A DNA stretch of 64,000 nt from Lachnospiraceae bacterium MA2020 (GCA_000746015.1 JQKK01000019.1:1-64000); one strand, 5' to 3'. Positions 6,893 to 14,414 are shown, counted from the stretch's first letter. The notes: generated by a model from the letters alone, not told the origin. Translations and numbers: made by a program.

Positions 6893-7810
6893 ATGAAGAA
6901 ACAAACAAAATGCTATATCTACACCCGTGTTTCTACAGCAATTCAGGTTGACGGTTATAGCTTGGACGCCCAACGAGATAAGCTAAGCAAATATGCTGAA
7001 TATCAGGATATGGAAGTTGTAAAAGAGTTTTCTGATGCAGGCCACTCCGGCAAGAATATAAATGGTAGACCGGAGTTCTCAAGGATGCTCGAAGAAATCG
7101 CAAGTGGTGCGGATGGAATAAGCTACGTTCTCGTTTTTAAGTTGTCAAGATTTGGAAGAAATGCAGCTGATGTTCTCAGTTCATTACAGCTAATGCAGGA
7201 TTATGGTGTTAATCTGATCTGCGTAGAAGATGGAATAGATAGTTCTAAGGAAGCAAGAAAGCTTATGATTTCAGTTCTATCGGCTGTCGCTGAAATTGAG
7301 CGAGAAAATATTCTCGTCCAAACAATGGAAGGCCGTAGACAGAAAGCAAGAGAAGGTCGTTGGAATGGTGGCTTTGCTCCCTACGGATATACGCTTGTTA
7401 ATGGGGAACTCATAATTGCAGAAGATGAGGCTGAAATCATTCGTATTATTTTTGACAAGTATATGAAAACTAAGGAGCTGAACATTATGGATAATTATGG
7501 AGAAATCATTATATATCAGACAGAGGATGGATTGACTAAGCATCATATCAATGTAAAGGTAGATATGGACGAGCTTGATTTGACAAGTGTAGAAGCTAAG
7601 GCAACATACAAAGAGATCGAGGAATTGGTGCAGGAACACTATGGATTTCAAGTGACAAATCTGAATATTGCGCAGGTAAAGCAGAAGCATGGAATTATAG
7701 AGCGTGTAAACTATAATAAGCCAAAATCTGAGAATAGCAGACAGCTTGGAACAACACCAGAAAAGGAGAATGCTATTACTGAGGCACTAAAGTTTTTTAA
7801 GATGATATAA
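6893..7810 (+). CDS. chimeric serine recombinase, C-terminal DNA-binding half replaced
   Basis: Residues 1 to about 195 are a large serine recombinase. The catalytic serine lies in YTRVS (S14), followed by YSLDAQ and FKLSRFGRN, then the start of the recombinase domain (GGFAPYGY). The family normally continues for 450-550 residues with a zinc ribbon and coiled coil. Here the frame passes in phase into unrelated sequence. M199 has its own AAGGAG (7472-7477) and reads MDNYGEIIIYQTEDG, resembling the N-terminus of RhuM-type proteins. The last 85 residues (FQVTNLNIAQVKQKHGIIER…) resemble the C-terminal extension found on clostridial RlmD-type rRNA methyltransferases. The recombinase is probably inactive for integration. 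The downstream part may be translated separately from M199. Confidence 0.75.
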   Translation: MKKQTKCYIYTRVSTAIQVDGYSLDAQRDKLSKYAEYQDMEVVKEFSDAGHSGKNINGRPEFSRMLEEIASGADGISYVLVFKLSRFGRNAADVLSSLQLMQDYGVNLICVEDGIDSSKEARKLMISVLSAVAEIERENILVQTMEGRRQKAREGRWNGGFAPYGYTLVNGELIIAEDEAEIIRIIFDKYMKTKELNIMDNYGEIIIYQTEDGLTKHHINVKVDMDELDLTSVEAKATYKEIEELVQEHYGFQVTNLNIAQVKQKHGIIERVNYNKPKSENSRQLGTTPEKENAITEALKFFKMI

Positions 7811-7815
7811 GTTTG

Positions 7816-7846
7816 AGGACAGGGAATAAAAAACCTGTCCTTTTTC
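7816..7846 (+). terminator. rho-independent terminator
   Basis: AGGACAGG (7816-7823) pairs with CCTGTCCT (7834-7841), followed by TTTTTCT. It ends the ORF6N-recombinase unit. Confidence 0.85.
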
Positions 7847-7892
7847 TATTATTAAAAAATGTTTTGTAAAGTGGTTCGTACAGAAATTATTA

Positions 7893-7938
7893 TTGACAAA
7901 ACTAACAGTGTTAGTATAATAAGACTAACAACGTTAGT
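7893..7938 (+). promoter_or_regulatory. promoter with two TetR-type operators
   Basis: TTGACA (7893-7898) and TATAAT (7915-7920) are separated by 16 bases. Two 15-base palindromes of the same design overlap or follow them: ACTAACA-G-TGTTAGT (7901-7915, filling the spacer) and ACTAAC-AAC-GTTAGT (7924-7938, downstream of the -10). This arrangement is typical of an autorepressed tetR gene. Confidence 0.8.
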
Positions 7939-7959
7939 TTGTGAGGAATGGGAGTAAAT

Positions 7960-8526
7960 ATGCCAAGAACAGGATTATCTAAGGAAGAAATAATAGAAAA
8001 AGCTGCTACATTAGCAAATGAAAAGGGGTTATCATATTTGAGCGTCACAACGCTTTCTGAATATTTAGGAATCAGAAAACCGTCTCTCTATAATCATGTA
8101 AAGTCAATAGATGATTTGCACTATAAGCTTATGATATATGGTTGGAAGAAGGTTTCGGATGAGATAGTTGCAGGAATTGATTCAACCAGTCCAAAAGAAA
8201 AACTCAAAAATTATGGCATAGCATTTTACAGATTTTCTATGGAGAATCCGGGTGTATTTGAGGCGATGCTTTGGTATAACAAATACTCTGATGAAACTTT
8301 ACTTGAAGCTACAGAGGGCTTGTATTCATTCTTCTTTGAACAAACAGATAGTCTTGGTATAGATAGAGAGGTGGCAAATCATTTGCTTAGAACTTACAGA
8401 GCTTTTCTTGAAGGATTTATCATGCTACAGATCCATAATTCTTTTGGCAATCCGATTTCTATTGATGAAAGCTTCGAGATATCTATGAATGTACTGATAT
8501 CTGGTATGGAACAGTATAGGAGATGA
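7960..8526 (+). CDS. TetR/AcrR family transcriptional regulator
   Basis: The protein is a dimeric one-component repressor of about 188 residues. The N-terminal helix-turn-helix is at about 28-49 (SVTTLSEYLGIRKPSLYNHV). The helical C-terminal ligand domain resembles the TetR subgroup with a WHG-type C-terminus. ATG 7960 is preferred over ATG 7948 because GGGAG (7950-7954) is correctly spaced for it. The promoter carries two matching palindromes, so autoregulation is likely. No pump or enzyme follows directly. The next gene is a PAP2-like membrane protein 171 bases away, and the original target may have been lost. Confidence 0.85.
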   Translation: MPRTGLSKEEIIEKAATLANEKGLSYLSVTTLSEYLGIRKPSLYNHVKSIDDLHYKLMIYGWKKVSDEIVAGIDSTSPKEKLKNYGIAFYRFSMENPGVFEAMLWYNKYSDETLLEATEGLYSFFFEQTDSLGIDREVANHLLRTYRAFLEGFIMLQIHNSFGNPISIDESFEISMNVLISGMEQYRR

Positions 8527-8697
8527 CTATTGTTAGCCTGATAATGCTTCTGCCGTGACATTGCACAAATCCAGTATCTATGCTGATGACACGAAGCGTA
8601 TCGCTCATGTGACGGCAAGATTCTTTCTGCTTTTCATATCCTTTGATACTTTGAAATCAGCCGGAAGGAAATTTTTCAAAGGAAAGGAATTAGAAAA

Positions 8698-9354
8698 ATG
8701 AGAAACAGAAAAACTTGCTTTTTGACAGGGGGCACTTTTATAACATTGTTTGCATTATTAACCTTGCTTATTATGACAATTGATGTTCAGCCGGTCGGGC
8801 AAAATGGAACAGATATCGGATTTGCTGGATTTAACGTGGGCTTCCATGAGATGACGGGAGTTAACATGACACTTTATACCATCACAGACTGGCTTGGGCT
8901 GGTACCAATATTTATCTGTATGATATTTGGAGGCGTTGGTTTTATACAGCTGATTAAGAGAAAGAGCCTGTTTAAGGTGGATAAGGATATTATCATTCTC
9001 GGAATCTACTACATTATTGTCATCATGGCTTACATTATATTTGAGATGATACCAATCAACTACAGACCTATACCTATTGAAGGGGTCATGGAGGCATCGT
9101 ATCCATCTTCTACAACGCTGCTGGTACTTAGTGTGATGCCGACACTGGTGGAACAGGCTGGCAGAAGGCTAAGTGATGACCTGATAAAGAAACTGATCAC
9201 TATTTTTGCAGTATTACTTTCACTATTTATGGTAATAGGAAGACTTATTTCAGGAGTCCACTGGTTTACTGATATCGTGGGCTCGGTACTTTTAAGCATC
9301 GGCTTGTATTATCTGTATAAGGGATGTGTTCTGTCATGCAGAAAAGAGGCATAA
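8698..9354 (+). CDS. PAP2-like membrane protein
   Basis: The 218-residue membrane protein has about six hydrophobic segments. It matches the phosphatidic acid phosphatase type 2 fold: RP at 123-124, YPSST at 135-139, and R182-x5-H188-x3-D192 (GRLISGVHWFTDI). In active enzymes the middle motif is PSGH. Here the histidine is replaced by threonine, so the general acid is missing and activity is doubtful, while the nucleophilic histidine H188 remains. AAAGGAATTAGAAAA precedes ATG 8698. The XRE regulator begins just after, suggesting an operon. Likely substrates would be lipid phosphates or undecaprenyl pyrophosphate, but this is family knowledge only. Confidence 0.7.
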   Translation: MRNRKTCFLTGGTFITLFALLTLLIMTIDVQPVGQNGTDIGFAGFNVGFHEMTGVNMTLYTITDWLGLVPIFICMIFGGVGFIQLIKRKSLFKVDKDIIILGIYYIIVIMAYIIFEMIPINYRPIPIEGVMEASYPSSTTLLVLSVMPTLVEQAGRRLSDDLIKKLITIFAVLLSLFMVIGRLISGVHWFTDIVGSVLLSIGLYYLYKGCVLSCRKEA

Positions 9355-9369
9355 GAGGAGATGGCAGCT

Positions 9370-9981
9370 ATGGAGTTTGGCGAAAAACTGTTGGAACTGA
9401 GAAATAGCAATGGGATGACCCAGGAGGAACTGGCAGAAGCTTTGTTCGTTTCAAGGACAGCGATTTCGAAATGGGAATCGGGCAGAGGTTATCCAAGCAT
9501 CGATTCGTTAAAAGAGATATCAAAGTTCTTTTCTGTATCCATAGATGAGCTTCTATCCGGTGAAAAACTGGTGACTATAGCTGAAAAAGAAAACAGGGCA
9601 AATATTCGCAAGGTACTGGATTATCTTCTTGGGCTAAATGACCTATTGGCGTGTGGGCTGATATTCCTTCCGCTTTTCCCGCACCCGGTAGAAAAGATGG
9701 TTTACGCAGTGAGTCTTATTGAATACAGCGATGTTTCAGCTACCATAAGGCTGATTTACTGGATATTGTTTGCATCCCTTGTGGCAACCGGAGTTGTAAT
9801 AGTGGTTTTAAACCATTTTAAGTTTGAAAAAGCAAAAAGGGTAATGATCACATTATCCATGGGAATCAGTATAGTAACAGTGCTTGTGCTTGCTATCACC
9901 AGGGCAGCGTATGCTACATCTGTAACCTTTATTTTGATGACCATAAAAGGATTATTGCTACTTAAACGAGAGAAAACATGA
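9370..9981 (+). CDS. XRE-family regulator with C-terminal membrane segments
   Basis: An N-terminal XRE helix-turn-helix (about 1-65; GMTQEELAEALFVSRTAISKW, SGRGYPS) is followed by a linker. Three or four hydrophobic segments then follow (ACGLIFLPLF, LIYWILFASLVATGVVIVV, VTVLVLAIT). Membrane-tethered XRE proteins of this kind are common in Firmicutes and probably sense the membrane or bind a partner. The ribosome-binding site GAGGAG at 9355-9360 abuts ATG 9361 but is well spaced for ATG 9370, so the shorter start is chosen. It follows the PAP2 gene closely and its stop overlaps the upstream extension of the next GNAT frame. Confidence 0.8.
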   Translation: MEFGEKLLELRNSNGMTQEELAEALFVSRTAISKWESGRGYPSIDSLKEISKFFSVSIDELLSGEKLVTIAEKENRANIRKVLDYLLGLNDLLACGLIFLPLFPHPVEKMVYAVSLIEYSDVSATIRLIYWILFASLVATGVVIVVLNHFKFEKAKRVMITLSMGISIVTVLVLAITRAAYATSVTFILMTIKGLLLLKREKT

Positions 9982-10004
9982 ATTATATGAGGAGATTTTT
10001 AGAG

Positions 10005-10634
10005 ATGAATTCAAATGATTATACAATACGACCTGAGAGAAAAGAAGAGTACAGAGAAGTTGAAAACCTTGTAAGGGAGTCCTTCTGGAACGTGTATCGC
10101 CCGGGATGCAGTGAACATTATGTGATACATGTCCTTAGGGATGATCCTGCTTTTGTAAAAGAACTTGATTTTGTCATGGAGAAAGACGGCAAGCTTATCG
10201 GTCAGAACATATTTATGAAAACCACCATTGAGGCAGATGATGGAAAGACTATCGACGTTCTTACAATGGGACCGATCGGCATCGCTCCTGAGCTTAAAAG
10301 AAAAGGATATGGCAAGGCAATCCTGGACTACTCTCTTGAAAAGGCTGCAGAAATGGGCTTTGGAGCGGTGCTTTTTGAAGGAAATATTGGTTTCTATGGA
10401 CACAGCGGCTTTGACTATGCCAGCAAGTTCGGAATCAGATACCATGACCTTCCGGAAGATGCTGATTCTTCATTCTTCCTGTGCAAGGAGCTGATTCCTG
10501 GATATCTTGATGGGATCACCGGTGTGTACCAGACTCCAAAGGGTTACTATGTTGAAAATGCTGATGTTGAAGAGTTTGATAAGAACTTTCCGCCAAAAGA
10601 AAAGCTTAAGCTGCCCGGACAGATTTTTGAGTAA
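10005..10634 (+). CDS. GNAT family N-acetyltransferase (YhbS-like)
   Basis: This protein of about 209 residues carries GNAT features: TIRPERKEEY at the start, VLTMGPIGIAPELKRKGYGKAIL as the acetyl-CoA binding strand-loop-helix, and GFYGHSGFDYA. The proline/glycine-rich TMGPIGI and the C-terminal extension (RYHDLPED…YLDG…GYYVENADVEEFDK) match the YhbS-like subgroup. The frame is open from 9978, but AGGAG at 9990-9994 is spaced for ATG 10005, which is preferred. Substrate unknown. Confidence 0.8.
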   Translation: MNSNDYTIRPERKEEYREVENLVRESFWNVYRPGCSEHYVIHVLRDDPAFVKELDFVMEKDGKLIGQNIFMKTTIEADDGKTIDVLTMGPIGIAPELKRKGYGKAILDYSLEKAAEMGFGAVLFEGNIGFYGHSGFDYASKFGIRYHDLPEDADSSFFLCKELIPGYLDGITGVYQTPKGYYVENADVEEFDKNFPPKEKLKLPGQIFE

Positions 10635-10659
10635 ACTATAAGGAAGATATTGATTATGA

Positions 10660-10755
10660 GGCCTTGTGCTTTTTTCCGATATGGAATTCTATGAGAGGCT
10701 TGGCTTCAGGAAGAAATATCATTATTCATTTTTCTGGAAAAAGGATGGCAAGTAA
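10660..10755 (+). pseudogene. GNAT C-terminal fragment
   Basis: After TGA 10657-10659 a frame encodes LFSDMEFYERLGFRKKYHY…WKKDGK and ends at TAA 10753-10755. FYERLGF is the hallmark last strand of a GNAT. There is no start and nothing of the acetyl-CoA loop. It is a stump left between two intact acetyltransferase genes. Confidence 0.6.
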
Positions 10756-10763
10756 GGAGATAC

Positions 10764-11231
10764 ATGATAAAAATAGAGACGGAAAGGCTGCTCCTGCATC
10801 CGATATCAGATGAGGAAATGCAGAAGATTATAGATGACGAGAAAAATCCGGAAATGCAGAAGGCATATTCAGAGATGCTTCAAGGATGCCTTGATAACCC
10901 AGAAGACAGAGTATGGTTTGCAACCTGGAACATGGAACTTAAGGAACAGCCTAAAACTATCGTGGGAGACCTTTGCTTCAAGGGAATCACAGATGACGGA
11001 ATGGTAGAAATAGGCTATGGCCTTAAGGAAGTCTACTGTGGGAATGGATATATGACTGAGGCAGTAAGGGCTATAACTGAATGGGCATTATCCCAGAACA
11101 AAGTATCACGAGTCGAGGCGGAAACTGATCCGGACAATATGCCATCAAAGAGGATACTGGCTAATGTTGGATTTGTTCCAACCGGTGAAGTGGGGGAGGA
11201 AGGACCAAGATTCGTCTTAGAGAAGAAATAA
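10764..11231 (+). CDS. GNAT family N-acetyltransferase (RimJ/RimL-like)
   Basis: The 155-residue protein has the RimJ/RimL-type layout: IETERLLLHPISDEEM at the start, then VEIGYGLKEVYCGNGYMTEAVR with the acetyl-CoA loop, and RVEAETDPDNMPSKRILANVGF. This subgroup acetylates protein N-termini, antibiotics or small amines, and the substrate is not evident here. AAGGAGATAC gives a good ribosome-binding site for ATG 10764. Confidence 0.85.
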   Translation: MIKIETERLLLHPISDEEMQKIIDDEKNPEMQKAYSEMLQGCLDNPEDRVWFATWNMELKEQPKTIVGDLCFKGITDDGMVEIGYGLKEVYCGNGYMTEAVRAITEWALSQNKVSRVEAETDPDNMPSKRILANVGFVPTGEVGEEGPRFVLEKK

Positions 11232-11233
11232 CC

Positions 11234-11326
11234 GTGTGTGGAAAAGAATACCGGATTATTAAACTTCTTGGACATGGAAAGGGAGGCTATTCATATCTTG
11301 CAGACCAGGATGGACTGCTATGGTAG
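11234..11326 (+). pseudogene. N-terminal stump of a protein-kinase-like gene
   Basis: Starting at GTG 11234, the frame reads CGKEYRIIKLLGHGKGGYSYLAD and stops at TAG 11324-11326 after 30 residues. The glycine-rich loop GHGKGGYSYLA is that of the kinase/phosphotransferase fold. Everything after the first lobe strand is gone. It is a truncated gene in the island. Confidence 0.6.
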
Positions 11327-11340
11327 ATTGATAATTAGAG

Positions 11341-11454
11341 ATGTATCAATGCTGCAAACGAAGAATTATATCGATTTTATTGGGTGCAAAGAAAACAACA
11401 AATATAGATATGGCTGCGTTTTGCAATGGTAAAGTGAAGGATGAACAGATATGA
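11341..11454 (+). pseudogene. short frame, probable C-terminal remnant before the 68-residue gene
   Basis: A 37-codon frame from ATG 11341 ends with KKTTNIDMAAFCNGKVKDEQI and TGA 11452-11454, sharing ATGA with the next start. The ATGA overlap suggests that a real upstream gene once ended here. The first codons do not look protein-like, so the true 5' part is missing. Family unknown. Confidence 0.35.
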
Positions 11455-11657
11455 GTAAATACGAACATCTTTGGAAATGGATCCGGGATAATGGAACGGA
11501 CAACTTCAAGCTGACATATGCTGAGATTGAAGAAATTACAGGGGTTCCGATCGACCATTCTTTTCTCAAATACAAGAAGGAATTGTTGGAATATGGCTTC
11601 TGTGTCGGAAAGATCTCAATGAAGGAAGAGACGGTCATGTTCCAAAGAGTTAAGTGA
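11451..11657 (+). CDS. small conserved clostridial protein, 68 residues
   Basis: MSKYEHLWKWIRDNG…FKLTYAEIEEITGVPIDHSF is a compact alpha/beta protein. I recognise it as a small protein widespread in clostridia, often beside GNAT and similar stand-alone genes. Its function is unknown and no catalytic motif is visible. GGATGAACAG precedes ATG. Its stop TGA (11655-11657) overlaps the next ATG by one base, so the next gene is likely translationally coupled. Confidence 0.6.
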   Translation: MSKYEHLWKWIRDNGTDNFKLTYAEIEEITGVPIDHSFLKYKKELLEYGFCVGKISMKEETVMFQRVK

Positions 11658-12151
11658 TGGCAAATATAATAACAGGTTTCAGGGTGCTGATCAGTATTGC
11701 ATTGTTGTTCTGCCCGATGTTTTCGCCGGTATTCTATGTGCTTTATCTGATCGCAGGCTTATCTGATATGATAGACGGAACCATTGCACGAAGAACGAAT
11801 ACGGTCAGCGAGTTTGGAGCGAGATTTGATACTGCCGCAGATTTTGTATTTGTAGTGGTTTGTCTGATAAAGCTGCTCCCGGTGATAAGCATACCAGCGT
11901 GGCTGTATGTATGGATCGTATTGATTGCGCTGATAAAGATAATTAACATCATTTCGGGATACGTAGTACAAAAGAAGTTTATGGCGGTTCATTCGGTGAT
12001 GAATAAAGTCACAGGGGTATCGCTTTTTATACTGCCTTTGACATTTTCTATAGTTTCGCTAAAGTATTCAGCGATTCCGGTATGCGCGGTTGCGACTTTT
12101 GCGGCAGTTCAGGAAGGGCACTTTATCAGGACAGATCCGTACATAAAATGA
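11657..12151 (+). CDS. CDP-alcohol phosphatidyltransferase family protein
   Basis: The 164-residue integral membrane protein carries the complete family signature Dx2DGx2ARx8Gx3Dx3D (DMIDGTIARR…GARFDTAADF, about residues 36-64), which binds the metal ions and the CDP-alcohol. It has about five membrane segments. The family transfers a phosphatidyl or similar group from CDP-diacylglycerol or a CDP-alcohol, and the acceptor cannot be read from sequence. ATG 11657 overlaps the preceding stop (TGATG). It is a stand-alone accessory enzyme rather than part of a lipid operon here. Confidence 0.85.
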   Translation: MANIITGFRVLISIALLFCPMFSPVFYVLYLIAGLSDMIDGTIARRTNTVSEFGARFDTAADFVFVVVCLIKLLPVISIPAWLYVWIVLIALIKIINIISGYVVQKKFMAVHSVMNKVTGVSLFILPLTFSIVSLKYSAIPVCAVATFAAVQEGHFIRTDPYIK

Positions 12152-12193
12152 CAGGATATTAACTTTCTAAACAGGTATACTGATCATACAAGG

Positions 12194-12245
12194 GCGCTGA
12201 TCGTCCGTTGGACGATCGTTTAGCGCGGGCCGGAACGAAGTGGAG
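12194..12245 (+). repeat. hairpin repeat, copy 1, with ribosome-binding site tail
   Basis: GCGCT (12194-12198) pairs with AGCGC (12222-12226), and GATCGTCC (12199-12206) with GGACGATC (12210-12217), leaving a GTTT bulge. The tail AACGAAGTGGAG (12234-12245) supplies the ribosome-binding site for ATG 12253. Copy 2 is at 12669-12720. Confidence 0.8.
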
Positions 12246-12252
12246 ACAGAGC

Positions 12253-12675
12253 ATGAGATTAGATGGTTTTGGGTTACTTGTAGAAGACATGGGGAAGATG
12301 ATTCGCTTTTACAGGGATGTTCTCGGATTTGAGATCAAGGAAGAAGAGAATACTTCTAATGTTTATCTTGTAAAGGATGGAACACTTTTTCTGCTTTACG
12401 GCAGGAAGGATTTTGAGAAGATGACAAGCCGGCGGTATGAGTATATAAAAGGACTGAACGGTCATTTTGAAATAGCGCTGTATGTCGATACTTTTGAAGA
12501 GGTGGATGAAGCATATAAGAAGGCCGTGGAAAATGGAGCGACATCCGTGCTGGAACCAGAACTTGAACCTTGGGGACAGAGAACCTGCTATATCGCTGAT
12601 CCGGAAGGCAACTTGATAGAGATCGGTTCCTGGAATAAGTCTTATGAAACAAAAGACTTGACGGAGGGGTGCTGA
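12253..12675 (+). CDS. glyoxalase/bleomycin-resistance (VOC) superfamily protein
   Basis: The 140-residue protein has two betaalphabetabetabeta halves: LLVEDMGKMIRFYRDVLGFEI at the start and the closing TCYIADPEGNLIEIGSW. ATG 12253 is chosen because GTGGAG (12240-12245) in the preceding hairpin repeat is spaced seven bases from it. The longer frame from ATG 12208 would be translated from inside the hairpin. VOC members include glyoxalases, dioxygenases and antibiotic-binding proteins, and the exact role is unknown. Its stop codon lies within hairpin copy 2. Confidence 0.8.
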   Translation: MRLDGFGLLVEDMGKMIRFYRDVLGFEIKEEENTSNVYLVKDGTLFLLYGRKDFEKMTSRRYEYIKGLNGHFEIALYVDTFEEVDEAYKKAVENGATSVLEPELEPWGQRTCYIADPEGNLIEIGSWNKSYETKDLTEGC

Positions 12676-12720
12676 TCGTCCGGTGGACGATCGTTTAGCA
12701 CCGACCGAAACGAAGTGGAG
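12669..12720 (+). repeat. hairpin repeat, copy 2, with compensatory base change
   Basis: GTGCT (12669-12673) pairs with AGCAC (12697-12701), and GATCGTCC (12674-12681) with GGACGATC (12685-12692), followed by the same GTTT bulge and AACGAAGTGGAG tail. Compared with copy 1, the outer stem changes GCGCT/AGCGC to GTGCT/AGCAC, so pairing is preserved. The tail gives a ribosome-binding site for ATG 12730. Confidence 0.8.
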
Positions 12721-12729
12721 AAAAAGGGT

Positions 12730-12870
12730 ATGGCGTTTGATTACAAGAAGGAATACAAGGAATTCTATATGCCTAAGGGCACACCATCTATCGTTACTGT
12801 TCCGAAAATGAATTATATCGCGGTTAGGGGCAGTGGGAATCCAAATGATGAAGATAACATAATATATTGA
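12730..12870 (+). pseudogene. truncated GyrI-like (small-molecule-binding) protein
   Basis: MAFDYKKEYKEFYMPKG…VTVPKMNYIAVRG is the conserved N-terminus of GyrI-like small-molecule-binding domain proteins, which have about 200 residues. Here the frame departs after GNPNDED and stops at TGA 12868-12870, leaving 46 residues. It is preceded by the hairpin repeat and its ribosome-binding site. It is followed at once by a terminator, so a deletion has joined the gene start to the island's end. Confidence 0.7.
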
Positions 12871-12878
12871 CTTATTTT

Positions 12879-12910
12879 AGGCAGTTCTCGTTTTTGAGAA
12901 CTGCCTTTTG
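12879..12910 (+). terminator. rho-independent terminator
   Basis: AGGCAGTTCTC (12879-12889) pairs with GAGAACTGCCT (12896-12906), then TTTT. It marks the right end of the accessory island before the sodium symporter. Confidence 0.9.
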
Positions 12911-12996
12911 ACTTTTTTTAATTTTTTGTGTATTCTATATGAATATGCTGCGTTGACGCGGCAAAGCAATAAACATAAAACATGGAGAGTTAAATA

Positions 12997-14349
12997 ATGC
13001 AAAGAGAAGGATTTGGTTCAAGAATTGGGTTCCTATTGGTAAGTGCGGGGTGCGCAATCGGTATTGGTAATATATGGAAATTTCCATATATGGTAGGACA
13101 GAATGGAGGCGGTCTTTTCGTTCTGTTTTATCTGTTTTTCCTTATAGTCATGGGAATGCCTGTGCTGACTATGGAACTTGCGATAGGACGTTCAAGCCGA
13201 TTGAGCGTGGTTAAGGCATATAGAAAGATTGAACCTAAGGGTACGAAGTGGCATATGCATGGATGGATCTGCATTGCCGGATGTTATCTTTTGATGATGT
13301 ACTACACAACGGTATCCGGATGGATGCTGACATATTTTTGGAAGTTTGTCACGGGTGAATTTGATGGTGTGCCTGCGGAAGCATCCGGGCAGATATTTGA
13401 CAACCTGATGGCAAATCCGCAGGTAATGGGACTTGCAATGGGTGTGACAGTAGTTTTGGGATTTTTGGTATGTTCGCTTGGAATACAAAAGGGTATCGAA
13501 AAGATCACAACTATCATGATGACCTGTCTTTTGGGACTTATTATCGTGCTTGTGATTCATTCATTTACACTTAGCGCTGCATCTGAGGGTATCAGCTTTT
13601 ATCTTATGCCGGATCTGGCACAGATGAAAAAAGTTGGTCTTTTGAATATAGTTAATGCAGCTATGAATCAGGCATTTTTCACACTTAGCGTAGGTATGGC
13701 ATCTATGGAAGTTTTTGGAAGCTATATGTCTGATGATCATACACTGGCAACTGAGGCGATAAATATCTGCTGTCTTGATACATTTGTTGCGATAATGGCG
13801 GGACTTATCATATTTCCAGCATGTTTCTCATTTGGCATTGAGCCAGATGCAGGCCCGGCACTTATCTTTATCACTCTGCCAAGAGTTTTTGTAAACATGA
13901 AGTTTGGAAGATTGTGGGGAACACTGTTCTTCCTCTTTATGACTTTTGCAAGCTTTTCAACAGTAATAGCTGTTTTTGAAAACCTGATAACATCATGTAT
14001 CGACAATTTTGGTTCATCAAGAAAAAAAGCAGTTATTATCAACGCAGCATTTATCCTGCTTGGCAGCATACCTTGCGTGCTTGGCTACAATGTATGGAAG
14101 GATATTCATCTTATTGGAGCAAGGGATATTTTAGATTCAGAGGACTTTATCGTATCTAATATAATCTTGCCGGGCGGCTCATTCATCTATGTGCTTTTCT
14201 GCTCTACAAAGCTTGGATGGGGATTTGATAAGTACTTAAATGAATGTAACAAGGGCGAAGGAATTGAAATGCCAAGATGGTTAAAGCCGTACATCAAGTA
14301 TGTACTGCCTGTTATGATAATGGTAGTCCTTATCAAGGGACTCATGTGA
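12997..14349 (+). CDS. sodium-dependent neurotransmitter/amino-acid symporter (NSS/SNF family)
   Basis: The 450-residue protein has about 11 membrane segments. The signature of the neurotransmitter:sodium symporter family is in TM1: SAGCAIGIGNIWKFPYM, then GQNGGGLFVLFY (residues 16-46). PVLTMELAIGR lies in TM2 and SVGMASMEVFGSY in the core. The family couples Na+ entry to uptake of amino acids such as tryptophan, tyrosine or leucine, and the substrate is unassigned here. The family's usual 11-12 segments appear complete. It is transcribed alone, with ATGGAGAG before ATG and a strong terminator just after the stop. Confidence 0.92.
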   Translation: MQREGFGSRIGFLLVSAGCAIGIGNIWKFPYMVGQNGGGLFVLFYLFFLIVMGMPVLTMELAIGRSSRLSVVKAYRKIEPKGTKWHMHGWICIAGCYLLMMYYTTVSGWMLTYFWKFVTGEFDGVPAEASGQIFDNLMANPQVMGLAMGVTVVLGFLVCSLGIQKGIEKITTIMMTCLLGLIIVLVIHSFTLSAASEGISFYLMPDLAQMKKVGLLNIVNAAMNQAFFTLSVGMASMEVFGSYMSDDHTLATEAINICCLDTFVAIMAGLIIFPACFSFGIEPDAGPALIFITLPRVFVNMKFGRLWGTLFFLFMTFASFSTVIAVFENLITSCIDNFGSSRKKAVIINAAFILLGSIPCVLGYNVWKDIHLIGARDILDSEDFIVSNIILPGGSFIYVLFCSTKLGWGFDKYLNECNKGEGIEMPRWLKPYIKYVLPVMIMVVLIKGLM

Positions 14350-14355
14350 AAAAAA

Positions 14356-14391
14356 GCAGCATCTCATCAAAAATGAGGTGCTGCATTTTTT
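14356..14391 (+). terminator. rho-independent terminator
   Basis: GCAGCATCTCAT (14356-14367) pairs with ATGAGGTGCTGC (14373-14384), followed by ATTTTTT. It ends the symporter transcript. Confidence 0.92.
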
Positions 14392-14414
14392 ATACGTATA
14401 TAATTGCCGATAAT

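Noticed and set aside
11238-11432. 64-codon frame on the plus strand
   Set aside because: It is out of frame with the recognisable kinase-like stump (11234-11326) and reads as noise.
1-12870. Integron cassette array or CRISPR
   Set aside because: No attC-like palindromes between cassettes, no tyrosine integrase and no regularly spaced repeats; only the two hairpin repeats near 12.2-12.7 kb recur.
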